Made by a program: the position numbers and the translations under genes. 64,000 nt of DNA from Prionace glauca (taxonomy: Eukaryota > Chordata > Chondrichthyes > Carcharhiniformes > Carcharhinidae): the NCBI GenBank assembly GCA_037974335.1, contig CM075760.1, forward strand, positions 60,766,515 to 60,830,514, in the 5' to 3' direction. Each line of letters opens with the position of its first letter. The first letter of the stretch is position 1. This document shows, piece by piece, positions 45,020-54,982 of the stretch. The notes beneath the pieces were generated by a model that saw only the letters and a program-made list of their open reading frames with translations, had not been told where the DNA came from and ran no database searches.

Positions 45020-45928
45020 GGTCTCAGTGCGCAGTAATACACCCCGGAGTCTGTCAGCTCTGTTTTAGACACTTGCAGCGGGACGGTGCGGGTTGTTTTA
45101 TTGAGCTCCGCTGTAAAACGGTCCCCTGGGGATGTCTCTGTTTTGTCGCTGTGTCTATTCCTCTTCAGCAGAAACTCCATGGACCCGCTGGAATGCTGTC
45201 GGTACCAGAATAAATAAGCAATGCTACCACTTGTAACTGTGTAATTACAGAGTAACTGAACAACATCTCCTTCAGTGACGGTGACTGCAGCCGGTGTCTG
45301 TGAAACAGAATCTCCTCCACAATGTCCTGTGAGGAAGCAAAGAAATATTAAACTAAATAATGCGACTTTACTCTGTCTTCCCCACCTACCCGCACCCCCC
45401 ACTAGAATATGCCGTATTCTTGAGAAATAATCTCAAAAAGAAATCGCAAAGCACAACAAAAATATATTTCACAGTTCAGCGGATGGGAAGGGGAGGTGGT
45501 TGTGGCGATTAAATAAAGCTTCTACCACAAATATTCTGCTCTTTCTAACGAGATCAGTTCCTCGCCTTCAGTTCTTGTAACTGGAAACAGCTCACGGTCT
45601 GCCTGTTTGAAGTGTGGTATTTGCCAAAGTTATTCACTGGTATCAGATGAGCTTCAACTTGAGACCAACTCATTCTCTCTCATTCCATGGGGGAATTGTG
45701 CCTAATCCCAACAGTGTTCAGTACTGAGACCTGCGAGATCCTGATAATTTTTCAATGTTGAGATCAATCTATTCCCTGTCCACTCACCCCTGCCCCTCGC
45801 ACTGAACGAAGCGCAGGATAGAATATAATGCATGGCAAAGATGTGTAGCACAGCGTGGATCCATTTGTGAACCTACCGGTTAAAAGCGCTGCCGCTGTGA
45901 GGAATAAATGCAGAGTAAAATGAGACAT
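45020..45928 (-). CDS. T-cell receptor V segment V4 (leader 45877-45928, V exon 45020-45326)
   Basis: On the - strand the leader MSHFTLHLFLTAAALLT ends at ACCG|GTAGGT. After an intron of about 550 bp the V exon follows CTTCCTCACAG and reads GHCGGDSVSQTPAAVTVTEGDVVQLLC. The domain has LFWYRQHSSG, a KTTRTVPLQV strand and TDSGVYYCALRP before the RSS. The frame is open and the splice phase fits, so it looks functional. It points opposite to its neighbours, so joining to a J segment placed downstream on the + strand would be by inversion. A CRE-like GACGTCAC lies about 130 bp upstream of the ATG. Parts of it recur as V7 and at 53.3 kb. Confidence 0.87.
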
Positions 45929-47227
45929 GGTTGTAGAGAGCTCGCGGCGAATTTGACCAGAACGGGTTGAATCTGAAGTTTTTTTAGTCAAGAGTGGAAA
46001 AGATTGAGTCATATCCGGGCCCCTGTTGATTGGTTTACTACTGAAAATGTCATCAGGTGACGTCTAATCAGCTTCAAGTTTCTATGTACTTCAATGCAAC
46101 CAACGATCTCATAGCTCCTTCATTTACAATTCATACAATTGGCCGAGAGATGAAAGGAATAAAGTGAATTTGATCATCCGGCGACAGGGGATTACTTTCC
46201 CCTTCAACTGTCATTTCAGGAACCGACTGGTCCCCTGAGCGTTGACGGTTTTGTTCTAACATGGAGAATGACAATATCCATCCTCACAACAACATAACAA
46301 GAAGTTTGTTTTGAATCCTGTTTGGGAAAGCAGTTATGGTGGGGAAGGATTTTTTTTCTAAGTTGAGACATCGACTTCATTAGAAGTGATAGAATAATGA
46401 ATAGCCTAAGATATTTCCACACGATGCTCCCTCAATTTCTAACTTTTCAGTGTGTGAAATCCTGTTTCAGAGTGGGAATATAGCTTGCCACCCCATTGGA
46501 CTGCTGATCAAAAGAGTGCCAAGCAGGGGAAAGCAGAAAATATCAATATCTCCAATAAAAGTTCTAATAAAACAACGCAGGTGAGACGGGTCAGGGTGAG
46601 AAGAGCACAGGAAACCTGTGGGCGGGGCCACCATAGATAGTGTAGTCACAGGTAGACCTGGTCTGGAGAGAATTGAACTCAATAATAATGTCACATTGGA
46701 ATTCTACAACTTTGCCTCTGTGTAACAGTGGTTTCATTCCATATTGCGAACCAGTAGACTCGGACCAGGAGTGTCAGTGTTCGTAAATGATTCAATATTT
46801 TGCAAAATCTTTAACAGTGATGCGGATGGGAAGCTGAGCAGCTGTATTGGAGAGGTTCTGAATTAATGCACAAGGTCACAGAAAAAGCTTTAAATGTTTA
46901 CGTTAGAGACTGGGAAAGGGAAATGCGCACAATTTCCATAAACCAGGAAAGGCAAGAACAGTTAGGAACAAATGGGCAGAGAAACGCATTGAAAATCAAA
47001 ACAAGGGAGTTACGGAATCTCAGACCGATTTGTCAATGTTGTATCCATTGCAAATGTAAGTTAAAATCATCAACTAATGTAACTGTGAAACTGTACCACA
47101 TCAGCTATTGTTTCTGAGTGTTGTGTTTTGTTGTAAGTTGATGAATCTCTGGCACTCTCACTGTGGAATCTGAATTAGGGGCGCTTGTGCGCGCCCTGCT
47201 GGCAGCTAACTGGAACTGCCAATGTGG
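45929..47227. other. V4 promoter side and spacer
   Basis: 46049-46064 carries TGTCATCAGGTGACGTC, which includes CRE-like half sites read from the V4 strand. Otherwise AT-rich without a supported gene. The + frame 46866-47117 has no family I recognise. Confidence 0.4.
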
Positions 47228-47267
47228 AGTTTTTGTACGGCTTGCGTTATATCTCTGCAGCAGTATG
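47228..47267 (-). promoter_or_regulatory. RSS of the V8 relic
   Basis: On the - strand: heptamer CATACTG (47261-47267), 24-bp spacer, nonamer ACAAAAACT (47228-47236). The heptamer is not CAC-initial, so it would recombine poorly if at all. Confidence 0.75.
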
Positions 47268-47458
47268 GGCTTCATAGCACAGGAATACATGACGCTATCG
47301 GAGGTCACGGTATAACTGATCGTTAGCTTTGTAGTCTTGTTATTTTTATCAAATTTAGAAAAAAACTTATCTTTGAGGTCACTGCCCCTTTGCACATTCT
47401 CTCCAATAAGAAGAACCATGTACACTGGAGCTTTCCAGGCCTGCTGACGGTACCAGTG
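47268..47458 (-). pseudogene. V segment relic V8, cut by a Penelope-like insertion
   Basis: The - strand reads HWYRQQAWKAPVYMVLLIGE, then KTTKLTISYTVTSDSVMYSCAMKP to the RSS. The part before WYRQ, including the first Cys and the leader, is missing because a Penelope-like repeat joins at about 47458. No matching 5' half was found beyond the insertion at 48.0 kb. Confidence 0.8.
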
Positions 47459-48010
47459 CAGTAAGAATTCTCACAACACCAGGCTAAAGTCCAACCAGTT
47501 TATGTACTAGTAAACACACAAGCTTTCGGAAACGCTATTCCTTCGTCAGGTTTGTGGAAAGTTCTGATCAGAGAAGGGCATATAAAGACACACACAGTTT
47601 ACAGAATACTGATTAGAATGCGAGTCTTTACAGCTAACCTGCTATTCAAGTCTTAAATGTGCAGACAATGTGAGTGGAGATAGCATTAAACATAGGTTAA
47701 AGAGATGTGTATTGTCTCCAGACAATACAGTTAGTGAGATGTTGCAAACCCAGGCAAGTCACGGGGGTTACAGATAGTGCGACATGAACCCAAGATCCCT
47801 GTTGAGGCCGTCCTCATGTGTGCGGAACTTGGCTATCAGTCTCTGCTCAGCGACTTTGCGCTGTCGTGTGTCATGAAGGCCGCCTTGGAGAATGCTTACC
47901 CGAAGGTCAGAGTCCGAATGCCCGTGACAGCTGAAGTGTTCGCCAACAGGAAGGGAACAGTCTTGCCTGGTGATTGTCGAGCGATGTTCATTCATCCGTT
48001 GTCGTAGCGC
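47459..48010 (-). mobile_element. Penelope-like fragment
   Basis: The left part is a terminal repeat (CAGTAAGAATTCTCACAACACC ... CCTTCGTCAGG). The right part on the - strand (47768-47995) encodes the same nuclease segment as the 3.9-kb element (MNEHRST, GGLHDTRQRKVAEQRLI, LGFMSHYL). Confidence 0.75.
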
Positions 48011-48189
48011 CAGTTCTCAATTTTGGTATGCTGAAAATGAAAGAAGATTAATATGTAAATGGCGAGCGATCACGAAACTCTGAGGTATAAATGAATTTGG
48101 CTGTCCTGGTCCAGAAATCACAATGGGTTAGTGTACAAGTACAGCAATTAATTAGAAAATAACATAGAATGTTATCACTTATTATGAGG

Positions 48190-48480
48190 GAATGTATTGC
48201 AAAAATAGGCAGGGCATGTTTCCGTTATACAGGGCATTTGTGAGACCATATTTGGAGAATTGTGCACAATACTTGCCTCCTTATCGAATGGTAATGCTTT
48301 AGAAAATATTCGAAGGTTTGTAAAACTATTACCAGAATAAGTAGGTTATTTTACAAAGAAAGAATGGTGATGCTGGGTTGCATCCACTGGAGTTTAGAAG
48401 AGAAAGAGGTAACTTTATTAAAACCTTTCAAACCGTAAGAGCTGTTAACAGGGTGGATGTGGAGTGGATGTTTCCTCTTG
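48190..48480 (+). repeat. CR1 relic
   Basis: Decayed CR1 C-terminal text is visible (GLHPLEFRRERGNFIKTFQTVRAVNRVDVEWMFP-like, read in pieces). Confidence 0.55.
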
Positions 48481-48785
48481 GCCAGAATTGTAGCTGTTAC
48501 TGGATATTTCTGTGTCTCTATGTTTCTCGGAGTGTATCTGTCTGGACTCTTGGTTCTGTGTCTGTTTCTGATGCTGTTGTACTGTCCACGGGAGGGCGTT
48601 CTGTGATCACTTACAAAACATCACGGCCTCCTTCTTCAGAAAGTTTCTATTGACCCATATAAAATGGGAGGGGAAATAAACCCCAGCCAATGGTATGGCA
48701 TACTCCTTCTCTTTCAAATTCTCACATTCCAAATCGGTTATAGCCAGAGATTCGTGTTTCTGTTCCTGGAGTTCAGTCTGGAACC

Positions 48786-49266
48786 ATGAGGGTGAAAATA
48801 TTTCTAACTCTGGTTATTGTCCTGATCGCAGGTCAGTGAAACTGGAATCTTCCAAAAGTACATCGTAATCCTTTTGCAATCTCCTTTTCCCATCGCTGTT
48901 TGATTATTGTCTTCCTCTTAATCCTAACCCACTGTGTGTCTGCTCTTTATCTTCAGAGATGAGTAACGGAGACTCGGTGTCCCAGTTGAAACCAAGAGTT
49001 GAAACAGCCGAGGGTGAAGATTCAGCAATATCCTGCAATTACTCTGTATCGAGTTCAGCTACAAGCTATGACCTGTTCTGGTATCGCCAGTATCCGCACC
49101 GAGCTCCTCAGTATCTGCTCAGAGCCGATAGTTATGGGTTTAACGAGACGGCTCCCGGCTTTGAGCATTTCAGCGGGAATCTCAACAAGACACAAAGCAC
49201 TTTTCACTTGTCCATGAAAAGTTTGAAGATGACAGACAGCGCCGTGTATTACTGTGCACTGAGACC
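48786..49266 (+). CDS. T-cell receptor V segment V5 (leader 48786-48831, V exon 48957-49266)
   Basis: The leader MRVKIFLTLVIVLIA ends at GCAG|GTCAGT. The V exon follows TTATCTTCAG and reads EMSNGDSVSQLKPRVETAEGEDSAISC. It keeps the first Cys, LFWYRQYPHRAPQYLL, and MTDSAVYYCALRP. The 125-bp leader intron and phase are normal. The frame is open from leader to RSS. It appears functional and is of the same general family as V4, V6, V9 and V10 (GDSV start, YYCA end). Alpha versus delta use cannot be decided here. Confidence 0.9.
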
Positions 49267-49305
49267 CACAGTGAATAAGGCTCCCACGGACCTCATACAA
49301 AAACC
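49267..49305 (+). promoter_or_regulatory. 23-RSS of V5
   Basis: Consensus heptamer CACAGTG (49267-49273), 23-bp spacer, nonamer ACAAAAACC (49297-49305). Confidence 0.92.
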
Positions 49306-50216
49306 GGTGTAAGTTCACATCATCAATGGTTCTGGATAAAAAAGTGTTGCATCTTGTCGACATATACAGAGAATTAAGCCCACAACACAGCCCGGTCTGA
49401 ATTGTATTCCCTCGCTGAGGTTAACGATCGTCACTGTTGAGAAATGTGACATTTGGCGCTCTGATTACTCCCGGATCAAACTCAATTACTTTCTGATCCA
49501 ATACACACAAACACACAGGTCTCCGAGGTGAATAACTTCATCAATCTGTCCTCATCATCGTTCTGGATCAGGTGCCTATCTGTAAGGCGACACATTTCCA
49601 AAGTGATCTGTTGTGAAATTCAGCTTCAGTGTTGTCCCATTCTAAAGTCCCTTGAGTAGAAATAATGACTGATTGAAATCTGTCCTTTCCAAGGACAAGA
49701 GTAACTCCGGTGAAACCGTAGGTCGATGTGGAGTTCTGTGACTTCTTATCCCATATTCATAAAACACCTCATTATTATTTATTGTCATGCTCTAGATGCA
49801 CTCATTGGTACATGTTCATCAGATCGATGATAAAATATTTAATTTTCCGCATTAATTAGAAAGAAAAATCGATCCAAAGAAATATTTACACAATGAGTTC
49901 GGAGGAAAACGAGTTAAACCCAGGAACATACAGAATGAGGGAAAATGTGAGAGAGAGAAAGAGGGAGGAAGTGTAGACACCCACAGCCAGGGACGGAATG
50001 TGATTGGTGCGTGTCAGCCCTATTAAACCTTTCACTCACAGCGATTGGTCCACAGCTGACATCAGAGCTGAGACACCAGCCAATGGCAGCACTGATAACC
50101 GGCCCCCAGTTTCCCAATGATTGAAGCTGCCTCTGACCTGAGTTTACTCTGTGTTACAAGACTAGAAACAACAACACATTTTAAACAGTGTCGCCTTTTT
50201 CTTCCAGTCAGGATCC
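49306..50216. other. Spacer and V6 promoter side
   Basis: No gene recognised. Upstream of V6 are inverted CCAAT boxes (GCGATTGGTCC at 50041, GCCAATGG at about 50089) and TGACATCA at 50057-50064, which resembles the core of the TCR V promoter decamer. Confidence 0.5.
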
Positions 50217-50654
50217 ATGTGTTCCCTGTGTGCTTCACTGATAATAATGGTCATGTTGCCCGGTGGGTCTGAGCTCAAATCCTCAGTGTGCGTTTCATGG
50301 GTTATTTTTATTCACAGATTTCTCACACATTCTATATGTTGTTGCAGGAACCAGTGGCCAAGATTCAGTTTCCCAGGAGCCGCCTGAATTAACGGTTCAG
50401 GAAGGACAGACGGTAATATTGAACTGCAGTTACAAAACAACATCTACAGGCAATGCTCTTTTTTGGTACATCCAATATCCTGGGGAAGCTCCGAGATATT
50501 TATTGAAGAAATATGGCACGAGTGGCGGAGAAAGGTCTCCAGATTTCCTTGACCGGTTTTCTGCTGATTTGGACAAAGTCAAGAAAACTGCTCCATTAAA
50601 TATCACCGGGGTCCGTGTCTCTGACTCTGCCGTGTATCACTGTGCGCTGAGCCC
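50217..50654 (+). CDS. T-cell receptor V segment V6 (leader 50217-50262, V exon 50348-50654)
   Basis: The leader MCSLCASLIIMVMLP ends at CCCG|GTGGGT; the 85-bp intron ends TTGTTGCAG. The V exon reads GTSGQDSVSQEPPELTVQEGQTVILNC, with LFWYIQYPGEAPRYLL, LDRFSADLDKVKKTAPLNI and SDSAVYHCALSP. The frame is open. Two positions differ from the usual motifs: WYIQ for WYRQ and YHC for YYC. Both are tolerated in known V domains, so it is probably functional. Confidence 0.88.
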
Positions 50655-50693
50655 CACACTGTTACAGAGGCGCAGTCAGCCCGTACAAAGACC
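50655..50693 (+). promoter_or_regulatory. 23-RSS of V6
   Basis: Heptamer CACACTG (50655-50661), 23-bp spacer, nonamer ACAAAGACC (50685-50693). Confidence 0.88.
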
Positions 50694-50859
50694 AGCAAAG
50701 TCACTCTCACCTCCTCTCACTGAATCAGATCTGTGACCTGGATCATGAACTGTTAATATAACTAGAACATAATAAAAATACTAAATTGCCCGGATGCTTT
50801 ATTTCTGCGATGCTGAATGTATCATTCTCTGTAAAATCCGCCTATATAGTAGTTTCCCG

Positions 50860-51061
50860 GGTTCCGAGCAGACGTTTAACTGGGAAATCTTGGTGAAACC
50901 ATGGAGTATCTGCTGCAAACAAATAACTTCACTGGGAACACAGGGAGATCCCCTGGGGGCCGTTTCTCAGCGGAGTTCAATGATACAACCCGCACCGTCC
51001 CGTTGAAAGTGCCTAAAACAGAGCTGACAGACTCCGGGGTGTATTATTGCGCACTGAGACC
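50860..51061 (+). pseudogene. V segment relic V7, 3' half only
   Basis: The + strand reads GRSPGGRFSAEFNDTTRTVPLKVPKTELTDSGVYYCALRP up to the RSS, a close copy of the V4 3' half. The first Cys, WYRQ region and leader are missing; the sequence before about 50890 holds only a broken CCGGGTTCCGAGC-type stretch. Confidence 0.85.
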
Positions 51062-51100
51062 CACAGAGACACAGAGCTGGGCTGAACCTGTACAAAAACT
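51062..51100 (+). promoter_or_regulatory. 23-RSS of V7 relic
   Basis: Heptamer CACAGAG (51062-51068), 23-bp spacer, nonamer ACAAAAACT (51092-51100); identical to the V4 RSS. Confidence 0.88.
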
Positions 51101-51589
51101 GTCAGAGCCTCACTCAACATAACAGAGCGTTAGGCAAACATTGTGATCAGAATGAGTCTGAAACGGAACCTAAAATCCTGGTGAATTCTCAAACTATTAA
51201 TTACAATAAATGGTTTATTACTAAAAAATACATCACCAAAAAAGCAACGTGGCAGTTTAGGGAATGAATATGAGAATATTTATAGAATTTGATGACCCAA
51301 ACTCTTTCGTTGTCATTGTAGAAAACAAAGCAGACAATTTAGACTCAGCAAAACATTTCAGTTAGTAATACGGTAGGTGCCATGGACCAGGTACCATGCC
51401 CTGAGGTGGCGCTAGATAACCAGAGATTCCCATTAGCTTGCTCCGTGATGATACCTGACAAAGTCGGGCAGTTGTTTCCATTTCCTCCGGCAGTAACTCC
51501 TGCAGGAAACTCTCCTGTTGTTTTCACTTGTCATTCGGCTTATTGGAAGAATTTACAAGCAGATCATCAACCTGTGTGACCGGATAAGG
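51101..51589. other. Spacer, nothing recognised
   Basis: No supported gene or repeat. Confidence 0.4.
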
Positions 51590-52110
51590 AAAACATCCTC
51601 TATATCCATGAAGTGGAGATGGATCCCAGAGTTTCTGGTCCAGAAGGCCTGTTTCTGTTCTACAGCTTCCGTAATTCACACATCGCCTCTTGCACTAAAT
51701 GCGCTGTGGTTTGTGGTGGTGTCTAGACGCGCAGATTTTGAAGTAAAGTTTATTATTCACAAGTAAGGCTTACATTCACAATGCAATTAAGTTACTGTGA
51801 AAATTCCCTAGTCGCCACACCACGGCGCTTATTCGGGTACACTGATCGAGAATTCAGCACGGCAAATGCAGCTGACGTCCTTCGGACTGTGGGAAGAAAC
51901 CGGAGCACACGGAGGAAACCCACGCAGATACTGGGAGGTGTGCAAACTCCACACACGGATAGTGACCCAAGCCAGGAATCGAACCCGAGTCCCTGGCGCT
52001 GAGAGGTAACAGTGTTAACCTCTGTGCCGTTTCCTGTAACTCCAGCTGTCACCTGTGACAGGGGAAACTGACGGTTCTACAAGTTTTAGCGAAAGATGAG
52101 GTCTTGGGGC
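51590..52110 (+). repeat. Duplicated block with a SINE inside
   Basis: The host part (51640-51734 and 52029-52110) matches the inverted block at 43425-43620. Confidence 0.7.
51735..52029 (-). repeat. tRNA-derived SINE with a longer tail
   Basis: The tail side TTTATTATTCACAAGTAAGG and GTTACTGTGAAAATTCCCTAG is at the left; the tRNA-like head complement (GTTAACCTCTGTGCCG) is at the right. The 43.5-kb copy of the host block lacks it. Confidence 0.85.
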
Positions 52111-52440
52111 ATCATCTGTGAAAGAGCGACTTTCAATTTTATGTTGCTGCATCGGATTGCGGGTCTTTATTGTTGCAGTTTATCACATGTTTTATTAATT
52201 TGATGTTATTACTGCAACAGCTGCTGCCTTTGTCATTTTGATTTTGCAACACTCTGCAATGCTGAGACTGGGGAGACGAGTGAACAACAGAGAGCAGCAT
52301 TGCAGCTTCTCTCCCCCCATTGAAACTTGGATTGTTGCTCCATCTGCTGCACCATCCCCACCACATCCACTTGGGGCAATCTGGACAATGGGCTGCAGGC
52401 AGACCTCACTGCGCCTGCGCCACAATCACACACATCGCCC

Positions 52441-52540
52441 GCGTTGCCAGGGGAGACGGCCAGCGGCCATGTTGCGTTGCCAGGGGAGAAGTCCAGCCGC
52501 CATCTTGCGTTGCCAGGGGAGACGGCGTCCCGCGCGCTGC
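52441..52540. repeat. 33-bp tandem repeat, three units
   Basis: Units start GCGTTGCCAGGGGAGA at 52441, 52474 and 52507. The first two are full length; the third diverges after 16 bases. Confidence 0.85.
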
Positions 52541-52876
52541 ACTTTGGTTGAAATCCTCTCCCGCACATGCGCCCAGGGAGTTCCATTTTAATCTTTTAAT
52601 ATTTTAAATTCTGATGATTATTATTCACATCCTCACCCGTCAGACTTTCGGTTCGTTCTCCATTCGGGAACATCGTTTCTGTTTTTATTGCGTCTGTTTT
52701 TCAATCACCCCCGCGCGGTGCGCTCTGGGAAAATACTACAGCACATGCGCGGTTCCGCCACCTGCCGCTTTATAAAAATATGTATTTTATTTAATTTTAA
52801 TTCCGCTCCCGGCGGGATTTCCGGGTGGGAATTTCTCTCATTTTCTACATTTCTGAACCGTCGCTTTTTCCTCGAC

Positions 52877-52910
52877 GGGGGGGGGGGGGGGGGGGGGAGG
52901 GGAGGGCTGA
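52877..52910 (+). repeat. 21-G homopolymer and G-rich tract
   Basis: An unbroken run of 21 G (52877-52897) is followed by AGGGGAGGG. It can form G-quadruplex structures. Confidence 0.85.
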
Positions 52911-53040
52911 CAATGACGTCACGGCAATATGGCGGCTGGCCCCGCCTCTCTTCAAGTCCCGGATGTTCCGCTAACGAGCAGCGGCTGGGCCGGTGTGGGC
53001 AAGAGGTGACACTGGGCGGAGCAGCGCCTGGGCGTATTAC

Positions 53041-53058
53041 AGCGACCCCTGGTGGCCA
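53041..53058 (-). promoter_or_regulatory. CTCF-like motif
   Basis: The - strand reads TGGCCACCAGGGGTCGCT, which differs from the vertebrate CTCF consensus at one core base. It lies at the edge of the CpG-rich island. Confidence 0.65.
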
Positions 53059-53299
53059 GGAAGGGAAATAGCAGCAGGACAGTCTCTGCCCAAAGGCTTC
53101 CCCAGTTCAGCTGCTCAGAGACACTGGGAACCTCTTCAACTGGAAACTTCAGCTTCTCACATTCACCTCCTGTGTTCAGTCATTGTTTAATAGACAACCT
53201 CTGTAGTGAAATCAGAAACAACTTGGTCATATTAAAGGGGATGGGAATCTGAACCATTCTGCTCATAAAGCTCTGCTTGCCTTGGAATTTCAATTGAAA

Positions 53300-53870
53300 T
53301 GTTCAAGATGAGAATTTATAAATGTAAGTCATGTTGCATGTGGAACGCAAATGGATCCACTCTTTGCTACACATCTTTGCCATAAAATATATCCTATCCT
53401 GCGCTTCGCTCAGTGCGAGGGGTAAGGAGTGAGTGGTCAGGGAATGGATTGATCTCAACATCGACAAAATGATCAGGATCTCGCTGGTCTCAGTACTGAA
53501 CACTGTTGGGATTACGCACAATTCCCCCATGGAATGAGAGAGAATAAATTGGGCTCCGGTTGAAACGCCTCTGATACCAGTGAATAACTTTGGCAAACAC
53601 CACACTTCAAACAGACAGACCGAGAGCAGTTTCCAATATAGGAACTGAAGGCGAGGAACTGATCTCGTTAGAAAGAACAGAATAATAATTGGTGGAAGCT
53701 TTATTTAATCGCCACAACCACCTTCCCTTTCCAGCAGCTGAACTGTGAATATATTTTTGTTGTGCAGTGTGATTTCTTCCTGAGATTATTACAGGTATCG
53801 CAGGTAGAAAAAAAAGTTCATTTTTAAACATCTATTCTCAAGATACCAATCTTACCCCCACATAATCATC
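53300..53870 (+). repeat. Inverted copy of the V4 leader-intron region
   Basis: It matches the reverse complement of about 45430-45880 (GATCCACTCTTTGCTACACATC, CCTATCCTGCGCTTCGCTCAG, GGAACTGATCTCGTTAGAAAG). Neither leader nor V exon is preserved. Confidence 0.75.
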
Positions 53871-54112
53871 TGTGTAATTTATATAAATGACGAAGAATGG
53901 GGGAGCCGGCATAGGTTCTTCTGAAACGCCATTGGACGCTGGCTTCCAGCCCCAAAGGCAGCCTTCTGCCATCACCCTCTTTCTCCTATCACCCATGTTA
54001 GTTTGCCGGGCCCCATGAACGTGTCTTGTTTATACCATATATTCATTTGGGGTGATTGAATTGAAATGCCCTTCACCAAATTAATCATCTGATTAATTGA
54101 GAAATTAAAGAA

Positions 54113-54184
54113 AGGTTCTACCGAGATTTGAACTCGGTTCGCTGGATTCAAAGTCCAGAGTGCTCACCATTACAGCACAGAACC
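54113..54184 (-). tRNA. tRNA-Gln (TTG)
   Basis: The - strand sequence folds as a 72-nt tRNA: acceptor arms GGTTCTG and CAGAACC-type pairing, anticodon arm CTGGACTTTGAATCCAG with anticodon TTG, and T arm GAGTTCAAATC. It closely follows the vertebrate Gln-TTG sequence I know. The A and B boxes are intact. No clear T4 terminator follows directly. Confidence 0.9.
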
Positions 54185-54480
54185 GAACACACCACAGAAA
54201 CCTGCAAGTGATCATGCAATACTTCTGCCAGTTTGAATCAGTCCCATTCCGTAATCGTGTCAATTACCCACAACAATTCATATTTAAAGTGTCTATGCTG
54301 GTTCCCCCGTAATACTGAGTACATTACCTCCTACTGCATTAAGTTTCATTGTAGCTCATCACATTCAAAGAGAATTATTGGCATCCTCCTATATAAACCT
54401 TACTGTAGTAAAGCCGCGGAACCACCAGCTTATCACAACTCTCAAGTACTATTAAATTTCATAACTGAATGCGAATCTTA

Positions 54481-54719
54481 AACCCAAATCTGGAAATTAT
54501 GTGTGTAAGTGGAAAAAGTAAAATCTACTCCACTATTAGCCAGGTTTGCGTTGAGTTGAAAATGTCATGTTCAGATCGTCAAGAACAGTAAAAGGACATT
54601 GATAGGGTGCAAAACTCTGACGATGGAGATGATGATACGGGGTAAAATCTGGCTAATGATGGAGTAGATTTTATTTTTTCCACTCACACAAATATTTCCC
54701 AATTGGGTTCAAATCTGGT
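54481..54719. repeat. Inverted repeat (arms about 70 bp, loop about 97 bp)
   Basis: Left arm 54481-54547 (AAATCTACTCCACTATTAGCC) pairs with right arm 54645-54719 (GGCTAATGATGGAGTAGATTT), with few mismatches. It may be a small foldback or MITE-like element. It lies between the two tRNA genes. Confidence 0.75.
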
Positions 54720-54909
54720 GCTAAATGATTTTTAAAAAAACTGTCCACTGAATTAAGCACAAAACTGTCCGACTTCCAAAGGAGTGGAGGCACTTTTCAT
54801 TCAGAAAATAGTGATTGAGATATTAACAAAGCAAGATTGTGAACGACTCATTTTAAGCGGTGACATTCTGGAGAAATGGAATTCTCCCAATAAAGTTTTA
54901 GAATAATGG

Positions 54910-54982
54910 CGCCCAACGTGGGGCTCGAACCCACGACCCTGAGATTAAGAGTCTCATGCTCTACCGACTGAGCTAGTCGGGC
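54910..54982 (-). tRNA. tRNA-Lys (CTT)
   Basis: The - strand reads as a 73-nt tRNA: GCCCGACTAGCTCAGTCGG at the 5' side (A box), anticodon arm GAGACTCTTAATCTC with anticodon CTT, T arm GGGTTCGAGCCCC and discriminator G. It is near-identical to the vertebrate Lys-CTT sequence I know. No clear T4 terminator follows directly. Confidence 0.93.

Larger units (their letters stand above)
52320..53100. promoter_or_regulatory. Orphan CpG-rich promoter-like island
   Basis: GC-rich sequence inside the V cluster with no coding gene attached. It has a 33-bp tandem repeat with GTTGCCAGGGGAGA (52441-52540), YY1-like GCCGCCATCTTG (about 52496) and AATATGGCGGC (52926-52936), a perfect CRE TGACGTCA (52914-52921), Sp1-type CCCCGCC, and a G run. 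All open frames here are GC-driven and lack domains. Confidence 0.55.

Noticed and set aside
47190-47215. Possible CTCF motif GCGCGCCCTGCTGGCAGC
   Set aside because: One base is missing from the core compared with the consensus; weaker than the two motifs reported.
51400-51418. Possible CTCF motif around GAGGTGGCGCTAG
   Set aside because: Three core positions mismatch.
53300-53870. A further complete V gene next to the copied V4 intron
   Set aside because: The leader is decayed and no V exon or RSS follows before the tRNA region.
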